Counted from the stretch's first letter, positions 7,364-15,121 are shown. The stretch: DNA of 24,925 nt from an uncultured Chloroflexota bacterium (GCA_937927665.1 CALBRY010000460.1:1-24925); one strand, 5' to 3'. Numbers and translations are program-made. The notes: generated by a model not told the origin, from the sequence alone.

Positions 7364-7701
7364 TTCCTCTTGAAACCACAGGAAGTGATGCAATCCATTG
7401 GGATGAACGTGGACTAGTTCCTGCAATCGTACAGGATGCAGCGACACATCAGGTTTTGATGCTCGCCTATATGAACCGAGAATCGCTGGCACGGACTCGT
7501 GAAATCGGTGAAACCGTCTTTTGGAGTCGCAGTCGTAAAGCGCTGTGGCACAAAGGTGAAACATCGGGCAATGTGCAGAAAGTGAAGCATATCTATGTGG
7601 ACTGCGACGGCGATACCCTGCTGATCACCGTTGATTCGGCAGGACCTGCATGCCACACCGGAGAAATCTCCTGCTTTTATCGGGAATTGGAGGGTAATTG
7701 A
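7360..7701 (+). CDS. hisI: Phosphoribosyl-AMP cyclohydrolase HisI
   Basis: 113 residues from the ATG at 7360. HisI opens the adenine ring of PR-AMP, a zinc-dependent step. Seen: V-L-M-L-A-Y-M-N-R-E, F-W-S-R-S-R-K-A-L-W-H-K-G-E-T-S-G, the metal-binding D-C-D-G-D-T and the Cys pair in A-C-H-T-G-E-I-S-C. An in-frame ATG at 7348 is possible, but 7360 is preferred: it gives the ATGA overlap with hisF seen also at hisH/hisA, and AGGA lies about 11 nt upstream. This is the single-domain form; the pyrophosphohydrolase that often follows it as a fusion is the separate next gene. Confidence 0.95.
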   Translation: MIPLETTGSDAIHWDERGLVPAIVQDAATHQVLMLAYMNRESLARTREIGETVFWSRSRKALWHKGETSGNVQKVKHIYVDCDGDTLLITVDSAGPACHTGEISCFYRELEGN

Positions 7702-7989
7702 ATGGGCGCTATGCTCAATGAACTCGAAGCGATCATCGCGGATCGGAAGGCAAATCCACGCGATGACAGCTACACCAACAAGCTGTTTACCAAAGGCGTG
7801 AACAAAATCGCTCAAAAAGTAGGCGAAGAAGCGACCGAAGTCATCGTTGCAGCATTGGGTCAAGGACGTGAGGAGCAAATCGGAGAACTTGCTGACCTGT
7901 TTTATCACACGCTGGTGTTGATGGCACAGCTAAACATTCCGCTTGAGGATGTTGAAGCGGAACTACGCCGCCGCCATCAGGAGCGCTAA
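7702..7989 (+). CDS. hisE: Phosphoribosyl-ATP pyrophosphohydrolase HisE
   Basis: 95 residues, a MazG-fold enzyme that removes pyrophosphate from PR-ATP just before the HisI step. Seen: S-Y-T-N-K-L-F, the K-V-G-E-E-A-T-E-V core carrying the metal-binding Glu residues, E-L-A-D-L-F-Y-H and a C-terminal helix ending in R-R-R-H. The ATG follows the hisI TGA directly, with GGAGG 8 nt upstream; a second in-frame ATG lies three codons on. It is the last gene of the operon, with a strong hairpin about 20 nt downstream. hisG, hisD, hisC and hisB are not in this cluster and must lie elsewhere. Confidence 0.95.
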   Translation: MGAMLNELEAIIADRKANPRDDSYTNKLFTKGVNKIAQKVGEEATEVIVAALGQGREEQIGELADLFYHTLVLMAQLNIPLEDVEAELRRRHQER

Positions 7990-8007
7990 CCCAAACAGTG
8001 CCGATCA

Positions 8008-8041
8008 AAACGGGGCATACTGGCACATATATGCCCCGTTT
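8008..8041. terminator. Bidirectional terminator between hisE and the lipoprotein gene
   Basis: A 12-bp perfect stem, AAACGGGGCATA (8008-8019) with TATGCCCCGTTT (8030-8041), has a 10-nt loop. The A/T ends give a T-rich tail in both directions, better on the minus strand (GTTTTG). It lies between the converging hisE and lipoprotein genes and can serve both. Confidence 0.85.
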
Positions 8042-8048
8042 ATCTTAC

Positions 8049-8513
8049 TTACGGAGCAGGAACGGTTGCTGCCGCTTCGATAACTGCACCTTCCGGAATG
8101 ATCGTGACTACGTTCGACCACAGCCACCCTGTTTGACCGTCGCCAATATCAACCAGATACCAGACATTCGTCCCTTCACCCGTTTGGGCGATCACCGGGA
8201 ATTCCTGATTGACGGAAACGCGTAGAACAGCCTCAAAACTTGTGGCGGGACCCGACCGGGCAGATGTCTGTGGGAACGACACGCGCGCAATCGTTACACC
8301 AGATGCCGGAGATTCTTCGGTGCTGGCTTCCGTGGATTCATCCGTCGGCTCAACCACAGGTGCTTCCTCGGTGGCGACTTCTGGAACAGACTCAGTAGGG
8401 GCGTTCGTAGGTACATCTGTTGGAGCAGGTTGTTCGGTGGGTGACGCGCCTCCACAGGCGCTCAACACAAAGACCATGACAATCATCACGATCAATACCA
8501 TTCGATTACGCAT
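8049..8513 (-). CDS. Small lipoprotein with a bacterial SH3 domain
   Basis: 154 residues. Residues 1-19 form a signal peptide with a long Met/Ile/Val core and the lipobox L-S-A-C, so Cys20 should be lipidated and the protein held on the outer face of the cytoplasmic membrane. Residues about 22-70 are a Pro/Thr/Glu/Ser-rich linker. Residues about 75-140 resemble an SH3_3-type domain (S-A-R-S-G-P-A-T-S-F, then W-Y-L-V-D-I-G-D-G-Q-T-G-W-L), a fold often found in proteins contacting peptidoglycan or its peptides. No catalytic domain is present. AAGGGA precedes the ATG. It diverges from the thioesterase gene across an intergenic region holding an inverted repeat. The exact role is unknown. Confidence 0.88.
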   Translation of the reverse strand: MRNRMVLIVMIVMVFVLSACGGASPTEQPAPTDVPTNAPTESVPEVATEEAPVVEPTDESTEASTEESPASGVTIARVSFPQTSARSGPATSFEAVLRVSVNQEFPVIAQTGEGTNVWYLVDIGDGQTGWLWSNVVTIIPEGAVIEAAATVPAP

Positions 8514-8567
8514 AACCGTCCCTTCCCCTCTGGTGAGTTCGATGAAGGTTGATTATGATGTGTCTGT

Positions 8568-8593
8568 ATGAGAATTTGATGACAAATTCTCAT
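8568..8593. repeat. Perfect inverted repeat, candidate operator
   Basis: Arms ATGAGAATTTG (8568-8578) and CAAATTCTCAT (8583-8593) are perfect reverse complements of 11 bp around a 4-bp centre. It lies between the divergent lipoprotein and thioesterase genes, 20 nt before the thioesterase GTG. It has no T-tract and is AT-rich, so it looks more like a dimeric regulator site than a terminator. Weak -10-like boxes lie beside it (TATGAT 8554-8559 plus; CATAAT 8557-8552 minus). The regulator is not known. Confidence 0.6.
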
Positions 8594-8612
8594 CAACTTG
8601 AAAGGGCTGTGT

Positions 8613-9020
8613 GTGACTTCTTCTGAGCGTTATACATCCGAAACACCGATCCGTGTCCGGTATGCCGAAACCGACGCGATGGGTGTTGTCCATCACTCGA
8701 ACTATATCGTATGGTTTGAAGCAGGTCGCAGCGACTATGCGCGCGAACGCGGGAAACCCTACGCCGAAATCGAGAAGGATGGTTATTTCTTGCTCGTTGC
8801 CGAAGTCCATGCGCGGTATATCAAGCCAGCGCTCTATGATCAGATCGTCGTCATCCGCACATGGATTGAAGAGATCAAGAGCCGGCAGATCACATTTGGC
8901 TATGAAGTACGCGAGCAAGCGACTGGCGATATTCTCGTCACAGCAACAACCAAGCATGTATGCATCGAAAAACAAGGGAAAGTTGTTCCCATTCCAAGCG
9001 CTTGGCGAGCATGGGCTTAA
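8613..9020 (+). CDS. Hotdog-fold acyl-CoA thioesterase, YbgC/FadM-like
   Basis: 135 residues from the GTG at 8613, which has AAAGGG 6 nt upstream; the frame extends to a TTG at 8598 but that start has no binding site. 4HBT-type thioesterases hydrolyse acyl-CoA (4-hydroxybenzoyl, short-chain or long-chain) in the cytoplasm. Seen: R-V-R-Y-A-E-T-D-A-M-G-V-V-H-H-S-N-Y with the catalytic Asp21, followed by W-F-E-A-G-R, the family signature. The residue pattern does not decide the chain length. It is followed 92 nt later by an acyl-CoA synthetase gene with its own promoter, a pairing that suggests fatty-acyl-CoA turnover. Confidence 0.9.
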   Translation: MTSSERYTSETPIRVRYAETDAMGVVHHSNYIVWFEAGRSDYARERGKPYAEIEKDGYFLLVAEVHARYIKPALYDQIVVIRTWIEEIKSRQITFGYEVREQATGDILVTATTKHVCIEKQGKVVPIPSAWRAWA

Positions 9021-9032
9021 CGTGAACAATCT

Positions 9033-9061
9033 TTGACATGGAGGAGCACAGAAACTAAACT
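9033..9061 (+). promoter_or_regulatory. Promoter of the acyl-CoA synthetase gene
   Basis: TTGACA at 9033-9038, a 17-bp spacer, TAAACT at 9056-9061. Transcription would start near 9068, about 45 nt before the ATG at 9113. It indicates that the synthetase can be expressed apart from the thioesterase. Confidence 0.65.
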
Positions 9062-9112
9062 AAACCCTCATTCGATTAAAGGAACTTTGTCGTTTTTTGG
9101 GGAGAGATTTAG

Positions 9113-10900
9113 ATGGTCACTTATGCCGATCGTCCGTGGTTGAAACACTATGACTCCGGTGTTCCCGCCAGTCTGCATCCTTATCCAAACATTCCGCTTT
9201 TTCAATTCCTCCATGAAGCTGCTCAAAAGTTCCCATCTAACATTGCACTCGTCACGCAGACTCATGTTCCAGTCGCTGGACGTATCGCCAAATCGTTGAA
9301 CTACGCGGAAGTTGATGCGGCATCTGATGCGCTCGCCGTCGGACTGATCGAGATGGGATTGAAAAAAGGGGATCGGGTTGCGTTGGTTATGCCCAACACC
9401 GCCTCGTTTATCATTTCCTACTACGGCGTTCTCAAGGCAGGTGGAGTCGTTGCTGCAACCAATCCCACTTACCCCGCCGAAAAGATGCAGTTCCAGATCA
9501 ATGACAGCGGCGCAGCATTCGTCATTACGTTAACGTTGTTCTACAACATGCTCAAAGAGATTCAGCCGCGTACGCAGGTCAAAACGATCATCGCCACAAA
9601 TGTGAAGGAATATCTTCCCGGGTTGGCGCGGACGCTTTTCACAATCGCAAAAGAGAAAAAGACAGGTCACGCGCTGTCCACGCTGCAATCGGGTGATGTG
9701 TGGCTGCAAGACATTCTGACCAAACACGCGGGCAAAAAACCAAACATCAGCGTCACGGGTGACGATCTCGCGATCTTCCAATACACGGGCGGCACGACCG
9801 GCGTTTCAAAAGCCGCCGCATCGCAGCACAAAGCGGTTGTTGCCAACATCATCCAATCCAAAGCGATTCTGCTCAATGGCAGTAATGCAGCAGTTAGCTC
9901 CAATGAGGTCTTTCTCGGCGCGATTCCGTTCTTCCATGTTTACGGCTTGGTGACCGTCGTTGGCTTTGCGATGAGTTTGGGAGCGCGAATTGTTTTGGTG
10001 CCAAACGCGCGCGATATCGACGATGTGGTTGATACCATCCAGACATTCAAGCCAACGCTGTTTATGGGCGTTCCTGCGCTGTACAACGGCATCAATAATC
10101 ACGCCCGTGTCAAATCCGGTGAAGTGAGTTTGAAATCAATCCGCGTGTGCATGAGCGGATCTGCACCGCTTCCGGCAGTCACCAAGCGCACTTTTGAACA
10201 GTTGAGCGGTGGTAAGCTGTTAGAAGGCTATGGGATGAGCGAAACCCCAACCGCGACCCATGCCAATCCGGTACTCGGCGAAAACCGCACCGGGTCAATC
10301 GGACTGCCATTCCCCGATCTGGATTGCAAAATCGTCAGCCTAGATGATGGTATAACCGAAGTTGCTGTGGGCGAAGTCGGCGAACTGTTGATGTCTGGTC
10401 CTCAGGTCATGACGGGATATCACAATCAACCGGAAGAAACCGCGAAATCGCTGCGCGTTCACGCAGATGGCAAGCGCTGGTTGTACACGGGTGATATCGC
10501 GCGGATGGACGAAGACGGCTATTTCTACATTGTTGACCGAAAGAAAGACATGGTCTTGATCGGCGGCTTCAATGTGTATCCGGTTCAGGTCGATAAAGTA
10601 CTGGCGGAACATCCATCTGTCCTCGAATGTGCGGTCGCAGGTGTGCCGCACGAGGAAAAAGAAGGGCAGGAAATGCTGAAGGGCTGGATTGTCCTTCGCC
10701 CGGACTGTGCAGCAACCCCCGAAGAACTCGTCGCCCACTGTCTCAAATATCTGAGCCGCTACGAAGTTCCAACGCGCTTTGCCTTTGTTGACGCGCTGCC
10801 TAAATCCGTCGTCGGAAAGACCCTACGACGCGAACTGATCGAACTTGAAATGAGAGAACGCGCGCAGAAAAAGGCGAACGCCTCCGTAAATGCTGGTTAA
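9113..10900 (+). CDS. Long-chain fatty-acid-CoA ligase, FadD-like
   Basis: 595 residues. Members of this adenylate-forming family activate a fatty acid with ATP and CoA. Seen: the P-loop F-Q-Y-T-G-G-T-T-G-V-S-K near residue 222-233 (Ser-Lys where Pro-Lys is commoner), a G-Y-G-M-S-E-T motif after L-L-E, Y-T-G-D-I-A with the ribose-binding Asp, D-R-K-K-D-M-V-L-I-G-G-F-N-V-Y-P hinge, and a C-terminal P-K-S-V-V-G-K with the catalytic Lys. The length and the D-R-K-K-D hinge fit long-chain ligases better than acetyl-CoA synthetases. GGGGAGAG precedes the ATG. It has its own promoter and ends near a 17-bp hairpin. Substrate chain length is inferred, so no symbol is given. Confidence 0.92.
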   Translation: MVTYADRPWLKHYDSGVPASLHPYPNIPLFQFLHEAAQKFPSNIALVTQTHVPVAGRIAKSLNYAEVDAASDALAVGLIEMGLKKGDRVALVMPNTASFIISYYGVLKAGGVVAATNPTYPAEKMQFQINDSGAAFVITLTLFYNMLKEIQPRTQVKTIIATNVKEYLPGLARTLFTIAKEKKTGHALSTLQSGDVWLQDILTKHAGKKPNISVTGDDLAIFQYTGGTTGVSKAAASQHKAVVANIIQSKAILLNGSNAAVSSNEVFLGAIPFFHVYGLVTVVGFAMSLGARIVLVPNARDIDDVVDTIQTFKPTLFMGVPALYNGINNHARVKSGEVSLKSIRVCMSGSAPLPAVTKRTFEQLSGGKLLEGYGMSETPTATHANPVLGENRTGSIGLPFPDLDCKIVSLDDGITEVAVGEVGELLMSGPQVMTGYHNQPEETAKSLRVHADGKRWLYTGDIARMDEDGYFYIVDRKKDMVLIGGFNVYPVQVDKVLAEHPSVLECAVAGVPHEEKEGQEMLKGWIVLRPDCAATPEELVAHCLKYLSRYEVPTRFAFVDALPKSVVGKTLRRELIELEMRERAQKKANASVNAG

Positions 10901-10905
10901 CAGTG

Positions 10906-10949
10906 CAGCACTCAGGAGGAGTAAGGCTTTTCACTCCTCCTGAGTGCTG
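10906..10949. terminator. Long hairpin between convergent genes, possible terminator without T-tract
   Basis: A 17-bp perfect stem, from CAGCACTCAGGAGGAGT at 10906-10922 to its complement at 10933-10949, has a 10-nt loop. It lies 5 nt after the synthetase stop and covers the last codons of the convergent membrane-protein gene. Neither side is followed by a clear T-run, so it may be a 3'-end stabiliser or processing hairpin. Confidence 0.55.
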
Positions 10950-11488
10950 ATTTCGGCTTCTGGCAAGTATGCCCCTCGAAAGAACGCTCGCGCCGGAGCG
11001 CGGTTGAGATACCACAACACATACAGCGGCACAAGCAGATTTCCAGCCAATCGCAGCAGATGGAGCACTGTCCGAATCGGTCCTCCGGCGTCTAGCCCAT
11101 CTTGGGGATCAGGTGGGGTAAAGATTGCCGTAACCGAATCCCACACGTAAAATCCGGTCAGCAGCAGCACGCTCACGATCAAGATCGCGCGTATAGAACT
11201 GGGGCGTCCGCGCCAAGCGAAAAATGCGATTACAAGAAACACAGCGCCAAACAGCGCTTGAACGATCAAGAACTCGTTCGATACGCCGCCAAAACTTGCT
11301 CCAACCGCGATCGGGGTATCGGTTCCGCCATCAATAAGCCCGATTCCGCTCGTGCGGTACTGGATAAGTCCGAGTACAGCAATCTGCAAAAACGGAATCA
11401 CCGAAAAGAGAAATACGCTCAACACAATGGCGAGTGAGATACCGAATGTTCGGGGCGGCTTTTGCAAAGTCGTTCTTTCGTCATACAT
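10931..11488 (-). CDS. Small multi-pass membrane protein of unknown function
   Basis: 185 residues from the ATG at 11488. The frame runs up to a GTG at 11530, but that would start inside the probable promoter region shared with the divergent regulator; neither start has a clear binding site. Four hydrophobic stretches fit transmembrane helices, near residues 15-38, 70-90, 97-118 and 140-160. A soluble loop with a D-P-Q-D-G-L-D-A-G-G segment lies before the last one. The C-terminus is acidic. I recognise no catalytic motif or family. Its last codons form one arm of the hairpin shared with the synthetase gene. Confidence 0.75.
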   Translation of the reverse strand: MYDERTTLQKPPRTFGISLAIVLSVFLFSVIPFLQIAVLGLIQYRTSGIGLIDGGTDTPIAVGASFGGVSNEFLIVQALFGAVFLVIAFFAWRGRPSSIRAILIVSVLLLTGFYVWDSVTAIFTPPDPQDGLDAGGPIRTVLHLLRLAGNLLVPLYVLWYLNRAPARAFFRGAYLPEAEISTQEE

Positions 11489-11502
11489 TAGAATCGTGTC
11501 CG

Positions 11503-11531
11503 TTGTGTTGTAAGTGGAAGAATAGTACACT
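11503..11531 (+). promoter_or_regulatory. Putative promoter of the BTAD regulator gene
   Basis: TTGTGT (11503-11508), a 17-bp spacer, TACACT (11526-11531). The start would be near 11538, giving a 65-nt leader. The boxes are only moderately close to consensus. They lie in the divergent region upstream of the membrane-protein gene. Confidence 0.45.
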
Positions 11532-11602
11532 CTGGAAGAACAAGATTAAGGAATTCGTTAGAGTGCAGGATCGAGCCTTAATTTTATGGAGCGTTCAGGA
11601 CG

Positions 11603-12874
11603 ATGAAATTGCACCGTGCCATCGCGGAAGCATACCAGACACTCACCGAACAGGCTCACAACACACGCCTGATCTTGCTGCACCCCCAAAGCAGATATCG
11701 TTCCGTATTGGTCGCGCATCTGTTAAACGATCCTTCCTGCCGCGCATATTATCATGCATCCGGTCCTGATGATATTAACTTGGATGCCTTTATCGCTGGC
11801 ATACTTCACAGCATGGGCGCACAACATTCGACGTTCGGGCGACACACCATGAAGCTGCTTCCCGGTGCGGGCAGTGATATAAATGCCCTACTTGACGCCT
11901 TCACACGCGATCTGAGCGAACTCTCAACAGAATACTTTTTCCTGATTCTGGACGAATATGATCGCACCGATAGTGCTGATGATATTCAGTATTTTATCGA
12001 GCGTCTATCACTCCGTTTACCCGATCACTGCCGGATCATTATCAACAGTCGAACACTTCCGCGCTTGCCGTGGGTGGCAATGATCGCCCATGGTCGCGCA
12101 CTGATACTTCAGGATCAAGCGGTTGTAAGGCGGGATTTTTATCATGTACGCGGCGGCAAACAACACTTGGAAGTGTATGCGCTTGGTCCGGGGTTTGTGA
12201 TTTTTAATGATCAAGCGATCGATACATGGGAAGGACATCTTCCCCGCCTGCTCTTTTTCTTCGCTCTTGATCGCCCCGTGGTTACCCGTTCGGAAATCTG
12301 CCAAACCTTCTGGCCCGATCTTGACGACGATCAAGCCGTCAATGTGTTTCACGTCACCAAGCGCCGCCTTCATAAAGCGTTAGAGATGGACGTACTGGTA
12401 CACGTGGACGGTTGTTATCAAGTTAACCCGGAACTAGATGTTCACTACGATGTGATGAACTTCGCCGGGTATCTCATGGAAGGGCGACGAACCGATAACG
12501 AAGCGCCTATGCAATCATGGCAGCACGCAATCGATACCTATCGCGGTCCATTCTTGCAGGGACATCAAGATACATGGATCGTCAATCGCAGGCGCGATTT
12601 TCAAACCGGATATTTAGAAGCGCTGATGTCGATGGCACAGATGCGGATGCGAGAAGAACGTTTTGAGCATGCGTTAGGCTTATATCAGCGCGCCTTGAGC
12701 GAAGACGGCTTGCGGCAAGATTTGCACCAACACATCATGGAGCTATATGCACACTTGGGGCGGCGAAGCGAAGCAGTTGCCCATTTCAAACGACTGCAAG
12801 AAAAAGCGGCGCGGGATGGTCACACCATCTCGCCGTTGATTGAACAGACCTACCAAGAAATTCTTGCAAAATAA
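11603..12874 (+). CDS. BTAD-family transcriptional regulator with a relic ATPase domain
   Basis: 423 residues. Residues about 1-190 align in layout with the NTPase half of MalT/STAND regulators: an N-terminal strand-loop at 22-37, L-I-L-D-E-Y-D (Walker B-like, 114-120) and I-I-I-N-S-R-T-L-P-R-L-P-W (sensor-like, 145-157). The Walker A loop is not intact: the corresponding H-P-Q-S-R-Y-R-S has no GKT/S. Residues 190-277 form a winged helix of the OmpR type (L-E-V-Y-A-L-G-P, L-P-R-L-L-F-F-F, V-F-H-V-T-K-R-R-L-H). Residues 280-420 are a helical BTAD/TPR domain, as in SARP regulators. AGGACG precedes the ATG. It stops 4 bp from the convergent tRNA gene. Target genes are unknown; nothing adjacent is an obvious biosynthetic cluster. 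Confidence 0.85.
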   Translation: MKLHRAIAEAYQTLTEQAHNTRLILLHPQSRYRSVLVAHLLNDPSCRAYYHASGPDDINLDAFIAGILHSMGAQHSTFGRHTMKLLPGAGSDINALLDAFTRDLSELSTEYFFLILDEYDRTDSADDIQYFIERLSLRLPDHCRIIINSRTLPRLPWVAMIAHGRALILQDQAVVRRDFYHVRGGKQHLEVYALGPGFVIFNDQAIDTWEGHLPRLLFFFALDRPVVTRSEICQTFWPDLDDDQAVNVFHVTKRRLHKALEMDVLVHVDGCYQVNPELDVHYDVMNFAGYLMEGRRTDNEAPMQSWQHAIDTYRGPFLQGHQDTWIVNRRRDFQTGYLEALMSMAQMRMREERFEHALGLYQRALSEDGLRQDLHQHIMELYAHLGRRSEAVAHFKRLQEKAARDGHTISPLIEQTYQEILAK

Positions 12875-12878
12875 GCAT

Positions 12879-12952
12879 TGCCCCCGACAGGACTTGAACC
12901 TGTAACCTTAGACTTAGAAGGTCTCTGCTCTGTCCGGTTGAGCTACGGGGGC
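12879..12952 (-). tRNA. tRNA-Arg (anticodon UCU)
   Basis: 74 nt read on the minus strand. Acceptor GCCCCCG pairs with CGGGGGC, D stem GCTC/GAGC, anticodon loop CTTCTAA (anticodon TCT, reading AGA/AGG), variable loop AGGTT, T arm ACAGG-TTCAAGT-CCTGT, discriminator A. The first anticodon-stem pair (27:43) is a G-A mismatch; all others pair. No CCA is encoded. The 3' end lies 4 bp from the stop codon of the BTAD gene. Confidence 0.93.
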
Positions 12953-12966
12953 ACGATTCTGCTCAC

Positions 12967-12995
12967 ATTGTAGTTGGCAGGCTAAATCGTGTCAA
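12967..12995 (-). promoter_or_regulatory. tRNA-Arg promoter
   Basis: On the minus strand TTGACA (12995-12990), exactly 17 bp, then TACAAT (12972-12967). The start would fall near 12960, 8 nt before the mature tRNA 5' end. It is one of the closest to consensus in the window. Confidence 0.85.
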
Positions 12996-13023
12996 GCAAG
13001 GACATAATTAGCACATTTGTGCA

Positions 13024-13053
13024 TTGGAAACATTCGCCACAATACGCTATAAT
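13024..13053 (+). promoter_or_regulatory. gyrB promoter
   Basis: TTGGAA (13024-13029), an 18-bp spacer, a perfect TATAAT (13048-13053). The start would be near 13060, about 55 nt before the ATG. Confidence 0.7.
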
Positions 13054-13115
13054 TAATGAAGCGACAAAGACAAGCGCGATCATGCGCAACTAGGTAAGCC
13101 TTCAGAGGAGCAGAA

Positions 13116-15095
13116 ATGGTTGACAGGGACTCCGCCGTCATCAACCAGCAAACGGATGCAGATATTCGATACCTCGATCCCATGGATCATGTGCGTCTGC
13201 GCCCCGGTATGTATGTGGGTGGTACAGACAGTCGAGCACTGCATCACCTCATCTACGAAGTCGTTGATAACTCCATCGATGAGGCATTAGCGGGACGCTG
13301 TGATCAAATTGTGGTCACGCTGTACGATGACAACACCGTCTCAGTCGCCGATAACGGCGGCGGTATTCCAGTTGGTGTAAACAAGGATACCGGACTGCCG
13401 ACGCTCCAAGTGGTCATGACGAAGATCGGCGCAGGCGGCAAATTCGGCGGCGGCGCTTACAAGGTCAGCGGTGGTTTGCATGGTGTTGGTGTTTCGGCGG
13501 TCAATGCGCTGTCCGAACGCTTGCTTGCAACCGTGTACCGCGATGGGTTTGAATATCAACAGGAATATCAGCGGGGCGTGCCGGTATCCGGCGTCGAAAA
13601 AGTTCGACCGCTGGACGAGGGGCATCCGACTGGAACACTCGTCACCTTCAAGCCCGATTTCACGGTGTTAGAGCATAACGATTTTAACTTTAGCACGTTG
13701 GTGCAGCGTTTCCGCGAAATGGCATATGTCACGCGCAAGGTAACACTCACGATCCGCGATGAGCGCGTTCGTCCGTTCCCTCGCGAAACGACATTCTACT
13801 TTGAAGGCGGAATCAGTTCGTTCGTGCGTTATCTGAACGCGAATCGTGACGCGCTTCATCCGGTGGTTTTTGCCGAACGTGATGTCGAGATTCAGCCGGA
13901 AGGTAAAGCACCTTATACAATTGGCATCGAGGTCGCATTCCAGTACACCGACACCGCCAACGTGACTGAGCTTGCATTCGCCAACACGATCAATACGCCT
14001 GATGGCGGTACGCACCTCACCGGGCTGCGATCTGCAATTACAGGCGTGATCAATCGTTTTGCGCGTAAGGCAGGTCTGCTGAAGGACAAAGAACCGAATT
14101 TCTCTGGCAGTGATACGCTCGAAGGTATTACGGCGATCGTCAGCGTTAAGCATCCCGGACCCTCGTTTGAAAGCCAGACAAAAGTCAAGCTGATCAACCC
14201 GGAAGTGCAAGGTGCGGTTTCACAGGTTGTTACCGAAGCCTTCAATGAGTTCCTTGAACTCAATCCGCGTGAAGCGCGGCGCATCGTCGAAAAATGTTCG
14301 ATCAGCATGCGCGCCCGTGAAGCTGCCCGTAAAGCCCGCGATCTCGTCCGCAGCGGTCCGAGTCTACTCGAAAGCACTACCCTACCCGGTAAGCTGGCGG
14401 ATTGCTCACAGCACGGCGAAAACGCGGAAGTCTATATCGTCGAAGGTGACAGCGCAGGCGGTTCGGCAAAACAGGGACGCGACCGGCATTTTCAAGCGAT
14501 CCTGCCGCTGCGCGGTAAGATTCTGAATACCGAACGTGCCCGCATGGATAAGATGCTGGATAACAACGAAATCAAGGCGTTGATCAGTGCCTTAGGTACG
14601 GGGATCAGCGAAGATTTCGATGTGACACGCCTCCGTTATGGGCGCGTAATCATCATGACCGACGCCGATGTGGACGGAAGTCATATTCGCACGCTGCTGC
14701 TTACATTCTTTTTCCGTCACATGCAGCCGATGATCGCCGAAGGGCATCTTTATATCGCCCAACCGCCGATCTTCCGCCTTGTGAATGGCAAAGAATCGGA
14801 ATACATCTACGGCGAAGCAGGCATGAACGAAACCGAAATCCTGAACCGCGCGCTGCATCGTTACAAAGACCCGGACAAGCTCAAGATCAGCCGCTACAAA
14901 GGCTTGGGCGAAATGAATCCTGATCAGCTTTGGGAAACGACGATGGATCCGGCGCGCCGCACGCTGCTTCAGGTCACGATCGATGACGCCGCCGAAGCCG
15001 ATCGTATTTTCGACATGCTGATGGGCAGCGCTGTTCCGCCGCGCCGCCGCTTTATTCAAACGCATGCGCGCAACGTCCGCAATTTGGATGTGTAG
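13116..15095 (+). CDS. gyrB: DNA gyrase subunit B
   Basis: 659 residues, the compact form without the large insertion of proteobacterial GyrB. GyrB supplies the ATPase of gyrase, which introduces negative supercoils. Seen: R-P-G-M-Y-V-G-G, GHKL motif E-V-V-D-N-S-I-D-E-A, D-N-G-G-G-I-P, G-G-L-H-G-V-G lid, Toprim E-G-D-S-A-G-G-S-A near 442, P-L-R-G-K-I-L-N-T-E, D-A-D-V-D-G near 516, and the C-terminal Y-K-G-L-G-E-M-N-P-x-Q-L-W-E-T-T-M. The G-K-I-L-N and L-G-E-M-N-P motifs favour GyrB over ParE, though a ParE/GyrB dual role is possible if the genome has one pair. AGAGGAG lies 5 nt before the ATG. No intein. gyrA is not adjacent. Confidence 0.95.
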   Translation: MVDRDSAVINQQTDADIRYLDPMDHVRLRPGMYVGGTDSRALHHLIYEVVDNSIDEALAGRCDQIVVTLYDDNTVSVADNGGGIPVGVNKDTGLPTLQVVMTKIGAGGKFGGGAYKVSGGLHGVGVSAVNALSERLLATVYRDGFEYQQEYQRGVPVSGVEKVRPLDEGHPTGTLVTFKPDFTVLEHNDFNFSTLVQRFREMAYVTRKVTLTIRDERVRPFPRETTFYFEGGISSFVRYLNANRDALHPVVFAERDVEIQPEGKAPYTIGIEVAFQYTDTANVTELAFANTINTPDGGTHLTGLRSAITGVINRFARKAGLLKDKEPNFSGSDTLEGITAIVSVKHPGPSFESQTKVKLINPEVQGAVSQVVTEAFNEFLELNPREARRIVEKCSISMRAREAARKARDLVRSGPSLLESTTLPGKLADCSQHGENAEVYIVEGDSAGGSAKQGRDRHFQAILPLRGKILNTERARMDKMLDNNEIKALISALGTGISEDFDVTRLRYGRVIIMTDADVDGSHIRTLLLTFFFRHMQPMIAEGHLYIAQPPIFRLVNGKESEYIYGEAGMNETEILNRALHRYKDPDKLKISRYKGLGEMNPDQLWETTMDPARRTLLQVTIDDAAEADRIFDMLMGSAVPPRRRFIQTHARNVRNLDV

Positions 15096-15121
15096 CCCTT
15101 GTTAAGAATGGGATGAGTGAT

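Noticed and set aside
13668..14377. Two long minus-strand open frames inside gyrB
   Set aside because: Antisense to conserved GyrB motifs. Neither has a plausible start context or protein-like composition.
13116..15095. Intein or insertion in gyrB
   Set aside because: GHKL, Toprim and C-terminal motifs follow each other at normal spacing for a compact GyrB.
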